Positions 40,692 to 49,905 of a stretch of DNA of 64,000 nt are shown here, piece after piece. The position numbers were made by a program, and so were the translations under genes. Every line of letters starts with the position of its first letter. The first letter of the stretch is position 1. The DNA comes from Azospirillum cavernae (GTDB lineage: Bacteria > Pseudomonadota > Alphaproteobacteria > Azospirillales > Azospirillaceae): positions 1,605,001 through 1,669,000 of the forward strand of contig NZ_QYUL01000002.1 in the NCBI RefSeq assembly GCF_003590795.1. Direction: 5' to 3'. A model generated the notes under the pieces. It had not been told where the DNA came from, searched no databases, and worked only from the letters and a program-made list of their open reading frames with translations.

Positions 40692-40948
40692 TTACTCGGC
40701 GGCGTCGATGCGCGAGCGATCCGGCAACGGACCGTCACGGTAATCTTGCAGCCGAGTCGCGCGCAGGCCGCGCATGCCGTGGCTGTCGATCAGACGCTGC
40801 CAGGACAGAAACTCTTCCACCGACAGGGTGTAGCGGCGGCAGGCTTCTTCCAGACTGATAAGACCGGATCGCACCCCGGTGACGACCTCCGCCTTGCGGC
40901 GCATCACCCAACGCTTGGTGTTGGGGGGGGAAGATCATTTTCCGTCAT
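40692..40948 (-). CDS. sciP: SciP/DUF1153 cell-cycle regulator with an apparent frameshift in a C8 tract
   Basis: From the ATG at 40948 the minus strand encodes MTENDLPP, then a run of eight C (plus-strand G at 40923-40930) after which the conserved NTKRWVMRRKAEVV continues only in another reading frame. From there SLEEACRRYTLSVEEFLSW and HGMRGLRATRLQDYRDG match SciP, the ~90-residue CtrA co-regulator of alphaproteobacteria. Nine C would give one intact frame. As written, the first frame stops at TGA soon after the tract, and the remainder could only start at a GTG at 40907, losing the conserved N terminus. Sequencing error is the simplest explanation. Confidence 0.85.
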
Positions 40949-41244
40949 GGGGTGCCCCTCTGGACCAACAACCGTCGACCCGACGGTCGCATCCTGGCCA
41001 ATTTCGAGGCCGCGATCACCGGAGGCGTGTTCGATGAGTGTCATGCGCGGACGCTCCAACCCAAACTGTGCGTTCCACAATTTCGAACCGTCACTTTAGG
41101 GGTAGGCGCTTAACAAATGCCTAAACGATACGGTTAACGAATTGCTGCGCGAAACAGGCTTGCGCGACCTCGGCAAGGAACATGCGTACGAACGAAATCG
41201 GAAGGCGCACGGGTCGCGCGCCCTCCAACCCGTGGCTTTCTGGT
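40949..41244. other. Upstream region of sciP with partial CtrA-like box
   Basis: No gene supported. TTAACAAATGCCTAA near 41110-41124 fits TTAA-N7-CTAA, one base from the CtrA consensus TTAA-N7-TTAA, and an extra GTTAAC lies at ~41131. In Caulobacter, sciP is controlled by CtrA, so the position makes sense, but the match is not exact. Confidence 0.4.
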
Positions 41245-42555
41245 CTATTCGGCGTCCTCGAAGCCGAAGCTTTCGCTTTCGTCGTCGTAGGTGAACAGCT
41301 CGGCGTAGCGCGCCCAACTGGTCACGGCCCGCAGGGTTTCTTCGGCGTAGCCGTCGCTCATGTGGGCGGTCAGTTCCTCAAGGACATGGTCGGCGGGCAG
41401 CCGGTGGTTGGGGGCCTGTTTGAGGGCGGCGTGAATGTGCGCGGCCAGCGGCACGCGCAGGACCAGATGTTCGGCGAACAGGCGTTTGCGCTCCTCCACC
41501 CCGGATTCGGCGAACAGGCGGCCCGGTTCGGTCAGGTGGATGTCGCCCTCCGCCACCTCGGCGAAACCCAGCGTTTGCAGGGCCTCGGCGATCGGGAACA
41601 GATCGTCGATTTCGTGCTGGAAGGCCGAGGCGAGGTGCGGCAGGTCGGCCTTGCCGTGATAGGCCGGGGAGGCCAGAGTTTCCAGCAACCCGGCCAGCAG
41701 GTTGGTGGACACCTGCACCATTGGTTCGGCGTGCGCCGGAGGCCGCTTGGCGGTGGGGGACGCCAGCGGCGGCAGCGGCTTGCGCGCGGTCATCAGGCCA
41801 TAGATGTCATCGACCAGCGCGCGGAAATCCGGTTCCAGCCGGTTGCGCGGGTGGGGCAGCTCGACCCGGATTTCCGCCGCTACCCGCCCGGGGTTGGAGG
41901 AGAAAACCAGGATGCGGTCGCACATCAGCACCGCCTCTTCGATGTTGTGCGTCACCATCAGGATCGACTTGATCGGCAAGCGCCGCTCCATCCACAGATC
42001 GAGCAGGTCGGTGCGCAGCGTTTCCGCCGTCAGCACGTCCAGCGCGGAAAATGGTTCGTCCATCAGCAGGATTTCCGGGTGGACGACCAGCGCGCGGGCG
42101 AAGCCGACGCGCTGGCGCATGCCGCCGGACAGCTCTTTTGGGTAAGCCGATTCAAAGCCGGACAGGCCGATCAAATCGATGGCCTCCTCGGCCCGCGCCT
42201 CGGCCTCTTTGGTCGGAACGCCCTTGGCCTTCAGCCCGGCCATGACATTTTCCCAGACGGTCAGCCAGGGAAACAGGGCGAAGGTCTGGAAGACCATCGC
42301 CACCCCGTCGGTCGGGCCGCTGACCGGCTCGCCATGGTGGCGGACATCGCCGGAGGTCGGGCGAACCAGCCCGGCGACGATGCGCAGCAGAGTGGATTTG
42401 CCCGAGCCGGAGCGCCCGAGCAGCCCGACGATCTCGCCGTCCTTCAGGGTCAGATTGACGTCGTCGAGGACCACGTAATCCTGCCCCGACGGTTTCGGGT
42501 AGGCCTGACGGACGCCGTTCAGCTCGAAAATGGTGGTGTTGACGGTGTTCAGCAT
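41245..42555 (-). CDS. NitT/TauT-type ABC transporter ATPase with C-terminal AAA-associated domain
   Basis: 436 residues from MLNTVNTTIFELNGV. The ATPase domain has Walker A GRSGSGKST, Q-loop FQTFALFPWLT, signature LSGGMRQRVGFARAL, Walker B ILLMDEPFSALD and switch His THNIEEAV. After about residue 285 an AAA-associated C-terminal domain follows (STNLLAGLLETLASPAYHG; DDLFPIAEALQTLGFAEV; DIHLTEPGRLFAE). This longer form is known beside fused permeases. The substrate class is nitrate, sulfonate or similar anions by family; no binding protein is in the window. It follows the permease gene by 16 bases. Confidence 0.92.
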   Translation of the reverse strand: MLNTVNTTIFELNGVRQAYPKPSGQDYVVLDDVNLTLKDGEIVGLLGRSGSGKSTLLRIVAGLVRPTSGDVRHHGEPVSGPTDGVAMVFQTFALFPWLTVWENVMAGLKAKGVPTKEAEARAEEAIDLIGLSGFESAYPKELSGGMRQRVGFARALVVHPEILLMDEPFSALDVLTAETLRTDLLDLWMERRLPIKSILMVTHNIEEAVLMCDRILVFSSNPGRVAAEIRVELPHPRNRLEPDFRALVDDIYGLMTARKPLPPLASPTAKRPPAHAEPMVQVSTNLLAGLLETLASPAYHGKADLPHLASAFQHEIDDLFPIAEALQTLGFAEVAEGDIHLTEPGRLFAESGVEERKRLFAEHLVLRVPLAAHIHAALKQAPNHRLPADHVLEELTAHMSDGYAEETLRAVTSWARYAELFTYDDESESFGFEDAE

Positions 42556-42571
42556 GACGATGTCCCTCTTC

Positions 42572-44329
42572 TCAGGCGAGGCGCAGGCGGCGTTCGGCGA
42601 AGGCGTACAGCGGACGCCACAGCAGACGGTTGAACAGGGTGACAAGCAGCGCCATCACGGCGATGCCCAGCACGATGCGGGGGTAATCGCCCTCGGCGGT
42701 GGCTTGCGCGATGTAGCTGCCCAGCCCATGGGCGGTGAGCGTGGTGTCGCCCCAGCGGACGGCCTCGGCGACGATGCTGGCGTTCCACGACCCGCCTGAC
42801 GCGGTGACGGCGCCGGTGACGTAATAGGGGAACACGCCGGGCAGCATCACGTCGCGCCACCATTGCCAACCCCGGATGCGGAAATTGGCGACGGCCTCCT
42901 TCAGATCGCTGGGGAAGGCGGCGGCTCCGGCGATGACGTTGAACAGGATGTACCATTGGGTGCCCAGGATCATCAGCGGGCTGAGCCAGACGTCCGGGTT
43001 CAGGTCGAAACGGACGATCAGCACGACGGCGACCGGAAACAGCAGATTGGCCGGAAAGGCGGCGAGGAACTGGGCGGCGGGCTGCACCGCTTCGGCCAGC
43101 CGGGGCCGCAGCCCGATCAGGATGCCCAGCGGCACCCAGATCAGCGACGCCACCGCGATCAAAACCATCACCCGCAGCAGCGTCGCCCCGCCCAGCAGGA
43201 ACGCGAGGCCGACGTCGCTCCAATCCGCGCCGGAGGCGATGAAGGACACCATCGACCAGCCACAATACAGGCCGACGACCGCCAGCGCGGCGTACCAGGC
43301 GCCATCCACCCACCGCGCCGGAACGCGGTCCAACCAGCGGGTCAACGGGCGGGCGGCCGTCCCGACCTTCAAAGCGCGGGGAAGGGTCAACCGCCACCAG
43401 ATCGCCCGTCCGATCAGCGCGTCGAGCGGGGCGAAGAGGGCGCGGAAGAAACGGGTGCGCTGGTACAGGTCGAGCAGCCAGGATTCGGGCGACTCCTGCG
43501 ACCCGGTCAACTCGACGCGGAACTTGGCGGCCCAGGCGACCAAGGGGCGGAACAGCAGTTGGTCATAGGCCAGAATGACCAGCAGCATCGCCAGCACCGC
43601 CCAGCCGACGGCGTCCAACCGCTGTTGGGCGATGGCCTCGGCCAGATAGGAACCGACGCCGGGCAGGGTGATGGTCTGGTCGCCCACGGTGATCGCTTCG
43701 GACGCGACGACGAAGAACCAGCCGCCGGACATCGACATCATCATGTTCCACACCAGACCGGGCGCGGCGTAGGGGGCTTCCAGCGCCCAGAAACGTTGCC
43801 AGCCGGAAAAGCCGAAACCGTCCGCCACCTCGTCCAGATCGCGCGGCACGGTGCGCAGCGACTGGTAAAAGCTGAAGGCCATGTTCCAGGCTTGGCTGGT
43901 GAAGATGGCGAAGATGGCGGCGCATTCCGCGCCCATCACGCTGCCGGGAAACAGCGCCAGAAAGAAGACGACGGTGAAGGAGATGTAGCCCAGCACCGGC
44001 ACCGATTGGAGCACGTCCAGCACCGGAATCAGCAGCATCCCCGCCCGGCGGCTTTTCGCCGCCAGCGTGGCGTAGGTGAAGGTGAAGACCAGCGACGCCG
44101 CCATCGCCGCCAGCATCCGCAAGGTCGAACGCAGGGCGTAATCCGGCAGCATCCAGGGATCGAGAACCACCGGCGCGGTGGCGATGCTGTCCAGCGGGGC
44201 CGCCATCTGGCGCCCGCCGATGGCGATCAGCGCCAGCAGGCCGATGACCAGCGGCAAAGCCAGAACGTCCCAACGGTTGGGGGTGGCGTCGGCGGCCTTG
44301 ACCGAGACGCTTGTGTGTATCCAAACCAT
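42572..44329 (-). CDS. Fused double ABC permease (NitT/TauT type)
   Basis: 585 residues from MVWIHTSVSVKAADA. Two BPD_transp_1 permease units are joined in one chain: the first with EVADGFGFSGWQRFWALEAPYAAPG (the EAA loop) near residue 185, the second with FPSDLKEAVANFRIRGWQWW near residue 475. About twelve hydrophobic segments are visible. The two halves are similar in order but diverged, so the protein forms the whole membrane channel and probably works with a homodimer of the following ATPase. Confidence 0.92.
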   Translation of the reverse strand: MVWIHTSVSVKAADATPNRWDVLALPLVIGLLALIAIGGRQMAAPLDSIATAPVVLDPWMLPDYALRSTLRMLAAMAASLVFTFTYATLAAKSRRAGMLLIPVLDVLQSVPVLGYISFTVVFFLALFPGSVMGAECAAIFAIFTSQAWNMAFSFYQSLRTVPRDLDEVADGFGFSGWQRFWALEAPYAAPGLVWNMMMSMSGGWFFVVASEAITVGDQTITLPGVGSYLAEAIAQQRLDAVGWAVLAMLLVILAYDQLLFRPLVAWAAKFRVELTGSQESPESWLLDLYQRTRFFRALFAPLDALIGRAIWWRLTLPRALKVGTAARPLTRWLDRVPARWVDGAWYAALAVVGLYCGWSMVSFIASGADWSDVGLAFLLGGATLLRVMVLIAVASLIWVPLGILIGLRPRLAEAVQPAAQFLAAFPANLLFPVAVVLIVRFDLNPDVWLSPLMILGTQWYILFNVIAGAAAFPSDLKEAVANFRIRGWQWWRDVMLPGVFPYYVTGAVTASGGSWNASIVAEAVRWGDTTLTAHGLGSYIAQATAEGDYPRIVLGIAVMALLVTLFNRLLWRPLYAFAERRLRLA

Positions 44330-44829
44330 GACAAATCCATCCCGCGACTCCCCCATCCGGGGATTCGCTTGGCAAAGCGCGGCGAAGGCGGTCCCCGCGT
44401 GGGAACCGCTTTACGGAATGTGAGGATGAATCAGCGACTTCGCGGAGTCGGTTCGCGCGACGCGCCGCGCAGCCCGGTGCGGAAACGCAGCGGGCGCACG
44501 GGGAATCGGATGGTGAGTAAAAGAGTCACCAAGGTCCACCTGCGTTCGGTTCGGCGACAACGCCAACCGGGGTGGACCTGTCGGCAGGTCAGCCCAGAAT
44601 CAGCGCCGTCGAAATGTTGGGTCGAGGTCGACTACTGGGGCTGTCCATCTCTTGCCTTTTCGGGTGGGGCGTGGCCGCGCTCATCGCGAACACACGCGCG
44701 CCAACCGACGATGCGGTGACGTTGGTTTCCGTCTACTCCCGAGCCATGGCCCGGTCAAGGCGCGCGTGCGGGGTTTGCGGAAGGTGAAACAGATTTCACG
44801 AAGACTGGCGCGGCGCGGGCGCGACGGCC
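44330..44829. other. Intergenic region upstream of the ABC operon
   Basis: About 500 bases with no supported gene. Long antisense-looking open frames enter from the flagellar side but have no coding features. The ABC operon promoter should be here; I could not assign one. Confidence 0.45.
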
Positions 44830-44890
44830 CGTTTTCGGTCCCGAAAACGACGATGGCGGCGCCCGGACCGTGGTTGCGGGAGCCGCCATC
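44830..44890 (-). terminator. Hairpins downstream of flgD
   Basis: On the minus strand GATGGCGGC (44882-44890) pairs with GCCGCCATC (44852-44860) over 21 bases, followed by GTCGTTTTCGG. The next bases form a second perfect hairpin, CGTTTTCGG/CCGAAAACG, at 44830-44849. Together they probably end the fliK-flgD transcript. Confidence 0.6.
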
Positions 44891-44918
44891 GCAGGGTGGG
44901 AATGGAAGGGCTGAAGGC

Positions 44919-45650
44919 TCAATACACCGTGGTGATGCTGGACAGCGGCACTTCGGCGCTGTTGATGCTCAGCACGGTTTCGCCATTCTTGTCGTTGCCG
45001 ATGCCCGACACCACGCCGAAGGTGTAGGTGGTGGCCTTGATCGTCGCGTCTTTTTGCGCGCTGGTCGGGGCGACGTTGATCTTGTAGACGCCAGGCTGCA
45101 CCGCGTTGCCGCTGTCGTCCTTGAAGTCCCAATTCACGAGATGCTTGGTTCCCGCCGCCGTCTCGCCGACCATCGAGCGGACGGTGCGGCCCTGCGCATC
45201 CTGGATGTCGACGCGCACCGACTTGGCGGCGGTCTCCAACTCATAGGCCAGCGGCGCCTGGGTCATGCCCTGGGTGTATTGGAAGGCCTCGCCCTTGAAG
45301 GCCACCGTGCGGTTGAGATAGGCGAGGTTGGTCGAGGCGGTGCTCGACCCTTGCAGCTTCAGCAATTTGTCCAGGCGGCTGTTGGTGCCGATGTTCTGCT
45401 CGACGTTGGCGAACTCGACCAACTGCTTGGTCATGTCGTTCGTGTCCATCGGCTTCAACGGATCCTGGTTTTTCATCTGCGTGGTCAGCATGGTCAGAAA
45501 GGTCTGGAAATTGTCGCCCAAACCCTTGGTGGCGCTGGCCGTCTTCGCCTCATCGGTGGTGGGGGTGTTGCTGGTGACGGTCTTCGAGCCGGTGGACTTG
45601 GTGCCCGACGCGGTGCCGAACTGGTTGATGGTCAGGTCGCTGGTGGCCAT
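44919..45650 (-). CDS. flgD: Flagellar hook-assembly scaffold FlgD
   Basis: 243 residues. The FlgD N-terminal signature FLTMLTTQMKNQDPLKPMDTNDMTKQLVEFANVEQ (split here across residues ~50-85) is unmistakable; the C-terminal half has FlgD Tudor-like/FlgD_ig strands, including GVYKINVAPTSAQ. It caps the growing hook and is discarded. No signal peptide, as expected for a type III-exported protein. It lies 63 bases after fliK in the same operon. Confidence 0.95.
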   Translation of the reverse strand: MATSDLTINQFGTASGTKSTGSKTVTSNTPTTDEAKTASATKGLGDNFQTFLTMLTTQMKNQDPLKPMDTNDMTKQLVEFANVEQNIGTNSRLDKLLKLQGSSTASTNLAYLNRTVAFKGEAFQYTQGMTQAPLAYELETAAKSVRVDIQDAQGRTVRSMVGETAAGTKHLVNWDFKDDSGNAVQPGVYKINVAPTSAQKDATIKATTYTFGVVSGIGNDKNGETVLSINSAEVPLSSITTVY

Positions 45651-45713
45651 GGCGGATGTCCTTGCAGGCTCGAAAGGCCGGTTGAGGCCGAATGGGGAAG
45701 AGAAGGCGCTGGC

Positions 45714-47528
45714 TTAGGCCCGAATGTCCAGTCGGCCATCGCCGACCGTCACGGTGTAGGCGGCGGATTGGCCGGGATCGGCCTCGTCACCCGCTCCGCC
45801 CCGCAGGCCGCGCCCGCGTTTTCCCGATCCATTGCCGTTGCCGTCCCCCTGGGATTGGTTGCCGTCCCCCCGCAGGCTGAAATTCAGGCTGTTGGAGTCG
45901 GTTTGCAGACCAGCGTCTTGCAAGGCGCGTTCCAAACCACGGCTGTCGCGTTGCAACAGCTCCAGGGTCTGAGCCTTTTCCACCGCGACCATCGCGCTGA
46001 CCCGGCCATCGGCGCCGATGTCCAGCTTGATGTCGATGCGGCCCAATTCGGCGGGGTGCAGGTTGATGGTGAATTGATCGACGTCGGCGGCGACGTTTTT
46101 CTTGATGTGAACGGCGACCTGATCGGGAACGCCCAGCGGCGTTCCGGCTGTGCCGCGCGAGGGGCGCAGATTGGCCGTCGCTTGAGTCATGTCGATCTGG
46201 GCGGCGGCGCGCGGCGCTTCCATGGCGGCCAAAGCGGCGTGCGTATGGGCGGCGGTTCCCGTGTGGGCGCTGGCCGTCTCGGTCATCGCGGCGGCGGCGG
46301 TCGCGCTGGTCAGCGCGCCGACGGCCTGGCTGTCCGCCGTGCTTTTCAAGGCCTCCAGGCCGGGTGGCGGCGGCGGCGCCTTGAGCATGGCGGTTTGCGG
46401 TTGGCCATCGTTCTTGCCGGTTCCGGCGTCGCCGCCCGTTGCCTTGCCGTCCGCCTTGTCGCCCATCTTTGCCTTGGCGGAGGCGATCAGGTCGGCAAAG
46501 CTGGTCGGGATGGCGCTGCCGTCATCGCTGGGCAACGCCTGGGTGGCGGCGTCGCCATCCGACGCCGCGCCATCGGCCAAGAGTTTGGCCGGGTCGAGCG
46601 GAGTCTCGCCCGCGCTGGCCGTCGCGTCCTTGCCTTGCCCGTTCGGGTCGGTCCCGGCGCTGGGAGCGGCGGCGGTTTGACCGGCGGTCGCCGCCGCTTG
46701 CTGCGCCTGGGCCAGACGGGCGGCCAATTGCGCCGCCGGGTCGGTTCCCGCCGCGTTCGCCGCGCCGCCTTGCGCGGCGGCGCCGGTGGCCGTGGCCGTG
46801 GCCGTGGCGTCCGCGTCGGTCTTCGGGGCGGTTTGCTGGGTGGCGAGGCCGCTCAGTTGCAAGCTGGCCAGCAGGGTGTCGCTGGTCGGGGTGACGATTT
46901 CAACGACGGTTTCGGTGATGGTCAGCGTCGCGTCGATCACCGTGGTCGTGTCGGACGGGGCCGCGTCGGCGGCCTGACCATTGGACGCGGGGTCGCCATC
47001 GGCCCCGCCGGTCGTGTCCTCCTCGGTCGCGGCGACGGTCGCGCCCTTCTCAGTGGCGACGTCATCGGCGTTGACGGCGTCCGCCGTGGTCTTGTCGGCG
47101 CTGGGCGCGGCGGCGCCGTCCTTGGCGGCGGGTTTGTCGGTCTTTGCGGCGGCGGCTTTGCGCGGCGGCGCGTCGTCCTTGGCGCGCACCTTGTCCTTGG
47201 CGTCGTCGCGCGGGGCGGGCTTCGCCTCGGCGGTCTCGCTGCGGGCGGGAGGCGGCTCGGGCTTCTCGGTCTGGCGTGGCGGCGGCGTGGAGTCAAGGCG
47301 CGGGCGCTCGGCGCGCACCGGCGCCGATTGCCGCTTGGCCTCGGCCCGGGCGTCCTGCGCCTCTTTGGCGTCGTCCTTGGCCTGGGCGCGCTTGCGGTCG
47401 ATGGAGTCGCTTGTCATGCGGTCCATCATCTTGGAAAAGGCGTCGTCCTTGGTCCCGGTCCCTTGCGTTTGGGACTGTGACAGCCCCTCGAACAGGGAGG
47501 CGGCGGAGATGTTGGATTGGATTTCCAT
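45714..47528 (-). CDS. fliK: Flagellar hook-length control protein FliK
   Basis: 604 residues from MEIQSNISAASLFEGL; the frame is open upstream but without features. The first ~450 residues are Ala/Asp/Lys/Pro-rich and disordered, as usual for the molecular ruler. The C-terminal FliK domain reads LHPAELGRIDIKLDIGADGRV, then AQTLELLQRDSRGLERALQDAG and SLNFSLRGDGNQS. FliK is exported and switches export specificity when the hook is long enough. A sigma-54 promoter precedes it by about 40 bases. Confidence 0.92.
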   Translation of the reverse strand: MEIQSNISAASLFEGLSQSQTQGTGTKDDAFSKMMDRMTSDSIDRKRAQAKDDAKEAQDARAEAKRQSAPVRAERPRLDSTPPPRQTEKPEPPPARSETAEAKPAPRDDAKDKVRAKDDAPPRKAAAAKTDKPAAKDGAAAPSADKTTADAVNADDVATEKGATVAATEEDTTGGADGDPASNGQAADAAPSDTTTVIDATLTITETVVEIVTPTSDTLLASLQLSGLATQQTAPKTDADATATATATGAAAQGGAANAAGTDPAAQLAARLAQAQQAAATAGQTAAAPSAGTDPNGQGKDATASAGETPLDPAKLLADGAASDGDAATQALPSDDGSAIPTSFADLIASAKAKMGDKADGKATGGDAGTGKNDGQPQTAMLKAPPPPPGLEALKSTADSQAVGALTSATAAAAMTETASAHTGTAAHTHAALAAMEAPRAAAQIDMTQATANLRPSRGTAGTPLGVPDQVAVHIKKNVAADVDQFTINLHPAELGRIDIKLDIGADGRVSAMVAVEKAQTLELLQRDSRGLERALQDAGLQTDSNSLNFSLRGDGNQSQGDGNGNGSGKRGRGLRGGAGDEADPGQSAAYTVTVGDGRLDIRA

Positions 47529-47566
47529 GGGACGATCCCTCAAGACGGCTGGACGCATTGGATCAA

Positions 47567-47582
47567 TGCAACAGGCGGGCCA
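47567..47582 (-). promoter_or_regulatory. Sigma-54 promoter of fliK-flgD
   Basis: Minus-strand TGGCCCGCCTGTTGCA has the invariant GG and GC dinucleotides ten bases apart and fits TGGCMCG-N4-TTGCA. Its -12 element is about 40 bases before the fliK start. Confidence 0.75.
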
Positions 47583-47747
47583 ACAGAAAGACGGGCGGGC
47601 GGCGCGGAAAACAGACGGGTTGGGTCGGTGGGCCGGACGGTGGTGGTGGGCAGGTCGGCAGTTCCGGCCTGACGATCGGCAAAATTCGCCGGGTGGCGGC
47701 GCCTCTTGCCGCCAGCCGCCAGCGCGGCCCAACGGCGATCCTCAAGG
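47583..47747. other. Intergenic region between fliK and the flgN-like terminator
   Basis: No gene seen. GC-rich, with several G-runs on the plus strand. Upstream activator sites for a FlbD-type protein would be expected here, but I could not identify a specific motif. Confidence 0.4.
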
Positions 47748-47777
47748 AAAAAAGGGCCGCCCGTTGCGGAGCGGCCC
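47748..47777 (-). terminator. Rho-independent terminator of the flgI-flgJ-flgN-like operon
   Basis: Minus strand: GGGCCGC and GCGGCCC form a perfect 7-bp stem with a 10-base loop, followed by TTTTTT. Confidence 0.92.
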
Positions 47778-47830
47778 CCGAAAGCGTTCGGGAAGTTCAG
47801 ATGGAGGACGTCACGACGCGCGGGCGCGCG

Positions 47831-48343
47831 TCAAAGCCGGGTGTTGAGAGTCGCCGAAGCGCGCGAGCCGCTGGGCGGCGGGGTGTAGCCGCGCCCGCCG
47901 CCCATATGCGCGGCGTAGGCGGTGGTCGGGGCCTTTTGCGCCTTGGTGACGGCGCCGACCACGGTGTCGACGATGATCTTTTGCGCGATGCCCCCCAGAC
48001 GCAGCGCTTCGGCGTTTTCCGCCGAGGCGGCGTACAGCGCGGTCGCGGCCTCTTTCAGCGAGGCCTTCAACTCGTCGGGCAAGTTGCGCATGCCCTCACG
48101 GTCAACCCGCAGGGTGCGGGAGATGTCTTCATAAACCAGCGACATCGGCTGTTTGTCCTTGGCGAACTGCGCCAATTCGCTGGTCGGGCGCCGCGCCTGG
48201 ACGGCGGCGGTTTCCTGTTGCAGCAGGCTGGTCATGCGGGCCATCAGCGTGACCAGCACGGTCGCGCGTTCCAGCGCGTTCTTCGGCAGGTTGGACGGCG
48301 GGGCCTTGGCGGGCTGGGGGAAACGGACGTCGACCTTATCCAT
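47831..48343 (-). CDS. FlgN-like flagellar protein
   Basis: 170 residues, mostly long helices in the first ~110 (LERATVLVTLMARMTSLLQQETAAVQARRPTSELAQF cut over this stretch, then EDISRTLRVDREGMRNLP), as in FlgN/FliT export chaperones. The C terminus is Gly/Pro/Ser-rich (GGGRGYTPPPSGSRAS). FlgN in other bacteria escorts hook-filament junction proteins to the export gate. The call rests on helix pattern, length and operon position next to flgJ; overlap with flgJ is eight bases. Confidence 0.68.
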   Translation of the reverse strand: MDKVDVRFPQPAKAPPSNLPKNALERATVLVTLMARMTSLLQQETAAVQARRPTSELAQFAKDKQPMSLVYEDISRTLRVDREGMRNLPDELKASLKEAATALYAASAENAEALRLGGIAQKIIVDTVVGAVTKAQKAPTTAYAAHMGGGRGYTPPPSGSRASATLNTRL

Positions 48344-48716
48344 GGCTGGCCTCCTGGGCGCGAAGAAGCTCGTGGTAAACTTGGTTGGCGATGCCGAAAC
48401 CGCCGCGCTGGGTCATCTGTTTGCCGAACTGCTCGATCAGCATCGGTTTGAACATTTCCTCGCCGCGTCCGCCGCCGAAGGTCTCGTCGGTGCCGATGCC
48501 GTCGAACATGTGGCCGAGCATCTGGGAGACGAACACGTTCTCGAACTCGTTGGCGGATTTGCGGATCTGGGCAAGCTTTGCCGGGGCGATTTTGGCCTCC
48601 AGATCGGAAACCTTGGCCTCGGTGCGGACGCCGAACCCCTCGGCCTTGGCCCGTTCGATCAGCGTCGGCAGGCGCGGCGCGGCGGCGGTCGGAAGGGCGG
48701 GGGTCAGGTCCATCAT
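48336..48716 (-). CDS. flgJ: FlgJ-type rod-binding protein (no muramidase domain)
   Basis: 126 residues. It corresponds to only the N-terminal rod-binding domain of enterobacterial FlgJ: SANEFENVFVSQMLGHMFDGIG, then FGGGRGEEMFKPMLIEQFGKQM and FGIANQVYHELLRAQE. Alphaproteobacterial FlgJ usually lacks the fused peptidoglycan hydrolase, so this length is normal. It helps assemble the rod in the periplasm. Its start overlaps the flgI stop by four bases. Confidence 0.9.
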   Translation of the reverse strand: MMDLTPALPTAAAPRLPTLIERAKAEGFGVRTEAKVSDLEAKIAPAKLAQIRKSANEFENVFVSQMLGHMFDGIGTDETFGGGRGEEMFKPMLIEQFGKQMTQRGGFGIANQVYHELLRAQEASHG

Positions 48717-49855
48717 ATCACCTCGATCTCGGCTTGCAGGGCGCCGGCGGCCTTGATCGACTGAAGAATGGCGATCATGTCCCGTGGTCCCACACCCAGA
48801 GCATTCAAGGATTGTACCAACTCCTGCAACGTCACCCCGGAATTCATCACGGCGAGGCGATTGTTGGATTGTTCATCCACCTGGATATCGGTGCGCGGCA
48901 CCACGGCGGTCTGTCCCTGGCTGAAGGGGCCGGGCTGGCTGACCTGCGGAGTCTCGGTGATGCGGATGGTCAGGTTGCCCTGGGCGATGGCGACGGTGGA
49001 GATGCGGACATTCTCGCCCATGACGATGACGCCGGATTTCTCATCGACGACGACGCGGGCGACTTGATCGGGGGTGACGCGGAGTTGCTCGATCTCGGTG
49101 ATGAGGCCGACGACGTCGCCGCGCCGGGCTTCGGGCACCGTCAGCAGCACCGACGACGGGTCGGTCGCCTGGGCGCGGTTGCCGCGAAGCTGGATGTTGA
49201 TGGCGGTGGCGACCCGCTGGGCCGTGGTGAAGTCCGGGTTGCGCAGCGACAGGCGCAGAACCGGCAGTTCGGCCAGCGAAAATTGGATCTCGCGCTCGAC
49301 GATGGCGCCGGAGGAGATGCGCCCGGCGGTCGGCACGCCGCGCGTCACGCTGGCCCCCTGGCCCTGGGCCGAGAAGCCGGAGACGGCGATGGGGCCTTGC
49401 GCCACGGCGTAGACCTCGCCGTCGGCGCCCATCAACGGGGTGACGAGCAGGGTGCCGCCCAGCAGGCTTTTGCTGTCGCCCATCGCCGAGACGGTGACGT
49501 CGATCCGCGTGCCCTGCGCGGCGTAAGCCTGAAGCGTGCCCGTCACCATCACCGCCGCCACGTTCTTGGTGCGCATGTTGGTGCCGCGCGTGTTCACGCC
49601 CATCCGTTCCAGCATGCCGGTCAGGCTCTGTTCGGTGAAGGGCGAGTTGTTCAGGCTGTCGCCGGTGCCGTTCAGGCCGACGACCAGGCCGTAACCGATC
49701 AGCATGTTGTCACGAACGCCCTCGATATCGACGACATCCTTGATACGGGCCGAGGCGGCCTCCACCGGCGCGGCGGGCAGCGTCACCGCCAGCAGCAGGG
49801 CGACGGCGACAAGCGCGGCGGCGCGGCGGAGAAAGGCGAGGGGGGCGGATGTCAT
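48713..49855 (-). CDS. flgI: Flagellar P-ring protein FlgI
   Basis: 380 residues with a signal peptide (RRAAALVAVALLLAVTLPAA). The mature part begins with RIKDVVDIEGVRDNMLIGYG and has GTGDSLNNSPFT, GTLQAYAAQGTRIDVTVSAMGDSKSLLGGTL (in part), and the C-terminal LQELVQSLNALGVGPRDMIAILQSIKAAGAL region typical of FlgI. It forms the periplasmic P-ring around the rod. A sigma-54 promoter lies just upstream. Confidence 0.96.
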   Translation of the reverse strand: MTSAPLAFLRRAAALVAVALLLAVTLPAAPVEAASARIKDVVDIEGVRDNMLIGYGLVVGLNGTGDSLNNSPFTEQSLTGMLERMGVNTRGTNMRTKNVAAVMVTGTLQAYAAQGTRIDVTVSAMGDSKSLLGGTLLVTPLMGADGEVYAVAQGPIAVSGFSAQGQGASVTRGVPTAGRISSGAIVEREIQFSLAELPVLRLSLRNPDFTTAQRVATAINIQLRGNRAQATDPSSVLLTVPEARRGDVVGLITEIEQLRVTPDQVARVVVDEKSGVIVMGENVRISTVAIAQGNLTIRITETPQVSQPGPFSQGQTAVVPRTDIQVDEQSNNRLAVMNSGVTLQELVQSLNALGVGPRDMIAILQSIKAAGALQAEIEVI

Positions 49856-49889
49856 GACGCGGGCACTCCTGAACGGGCATGCTCACCTA

Positions 49890-49905
49890 TGCAAGCCTAG
49901 TGCCA
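49890..49905 (-). promoter_or_regulatory. Sigma-54 promoter of flgI
   Basis: Minus-strand TGGCACTAGGCTTGCA fits TGGCAC-N5-TTGCA perfectly, with GG and GC ten bases apart. Transcription would begin about 25 bases before the flgI start. Confidence 0.88.

Noticed and set aside
44652..47480. Long plus-strand open frame opposite flgD and fliK
   Set aside because: Gly/Arg-rich sequence without motifs, explained by the antisense of fliK's Ala/Asp-rich coding region.
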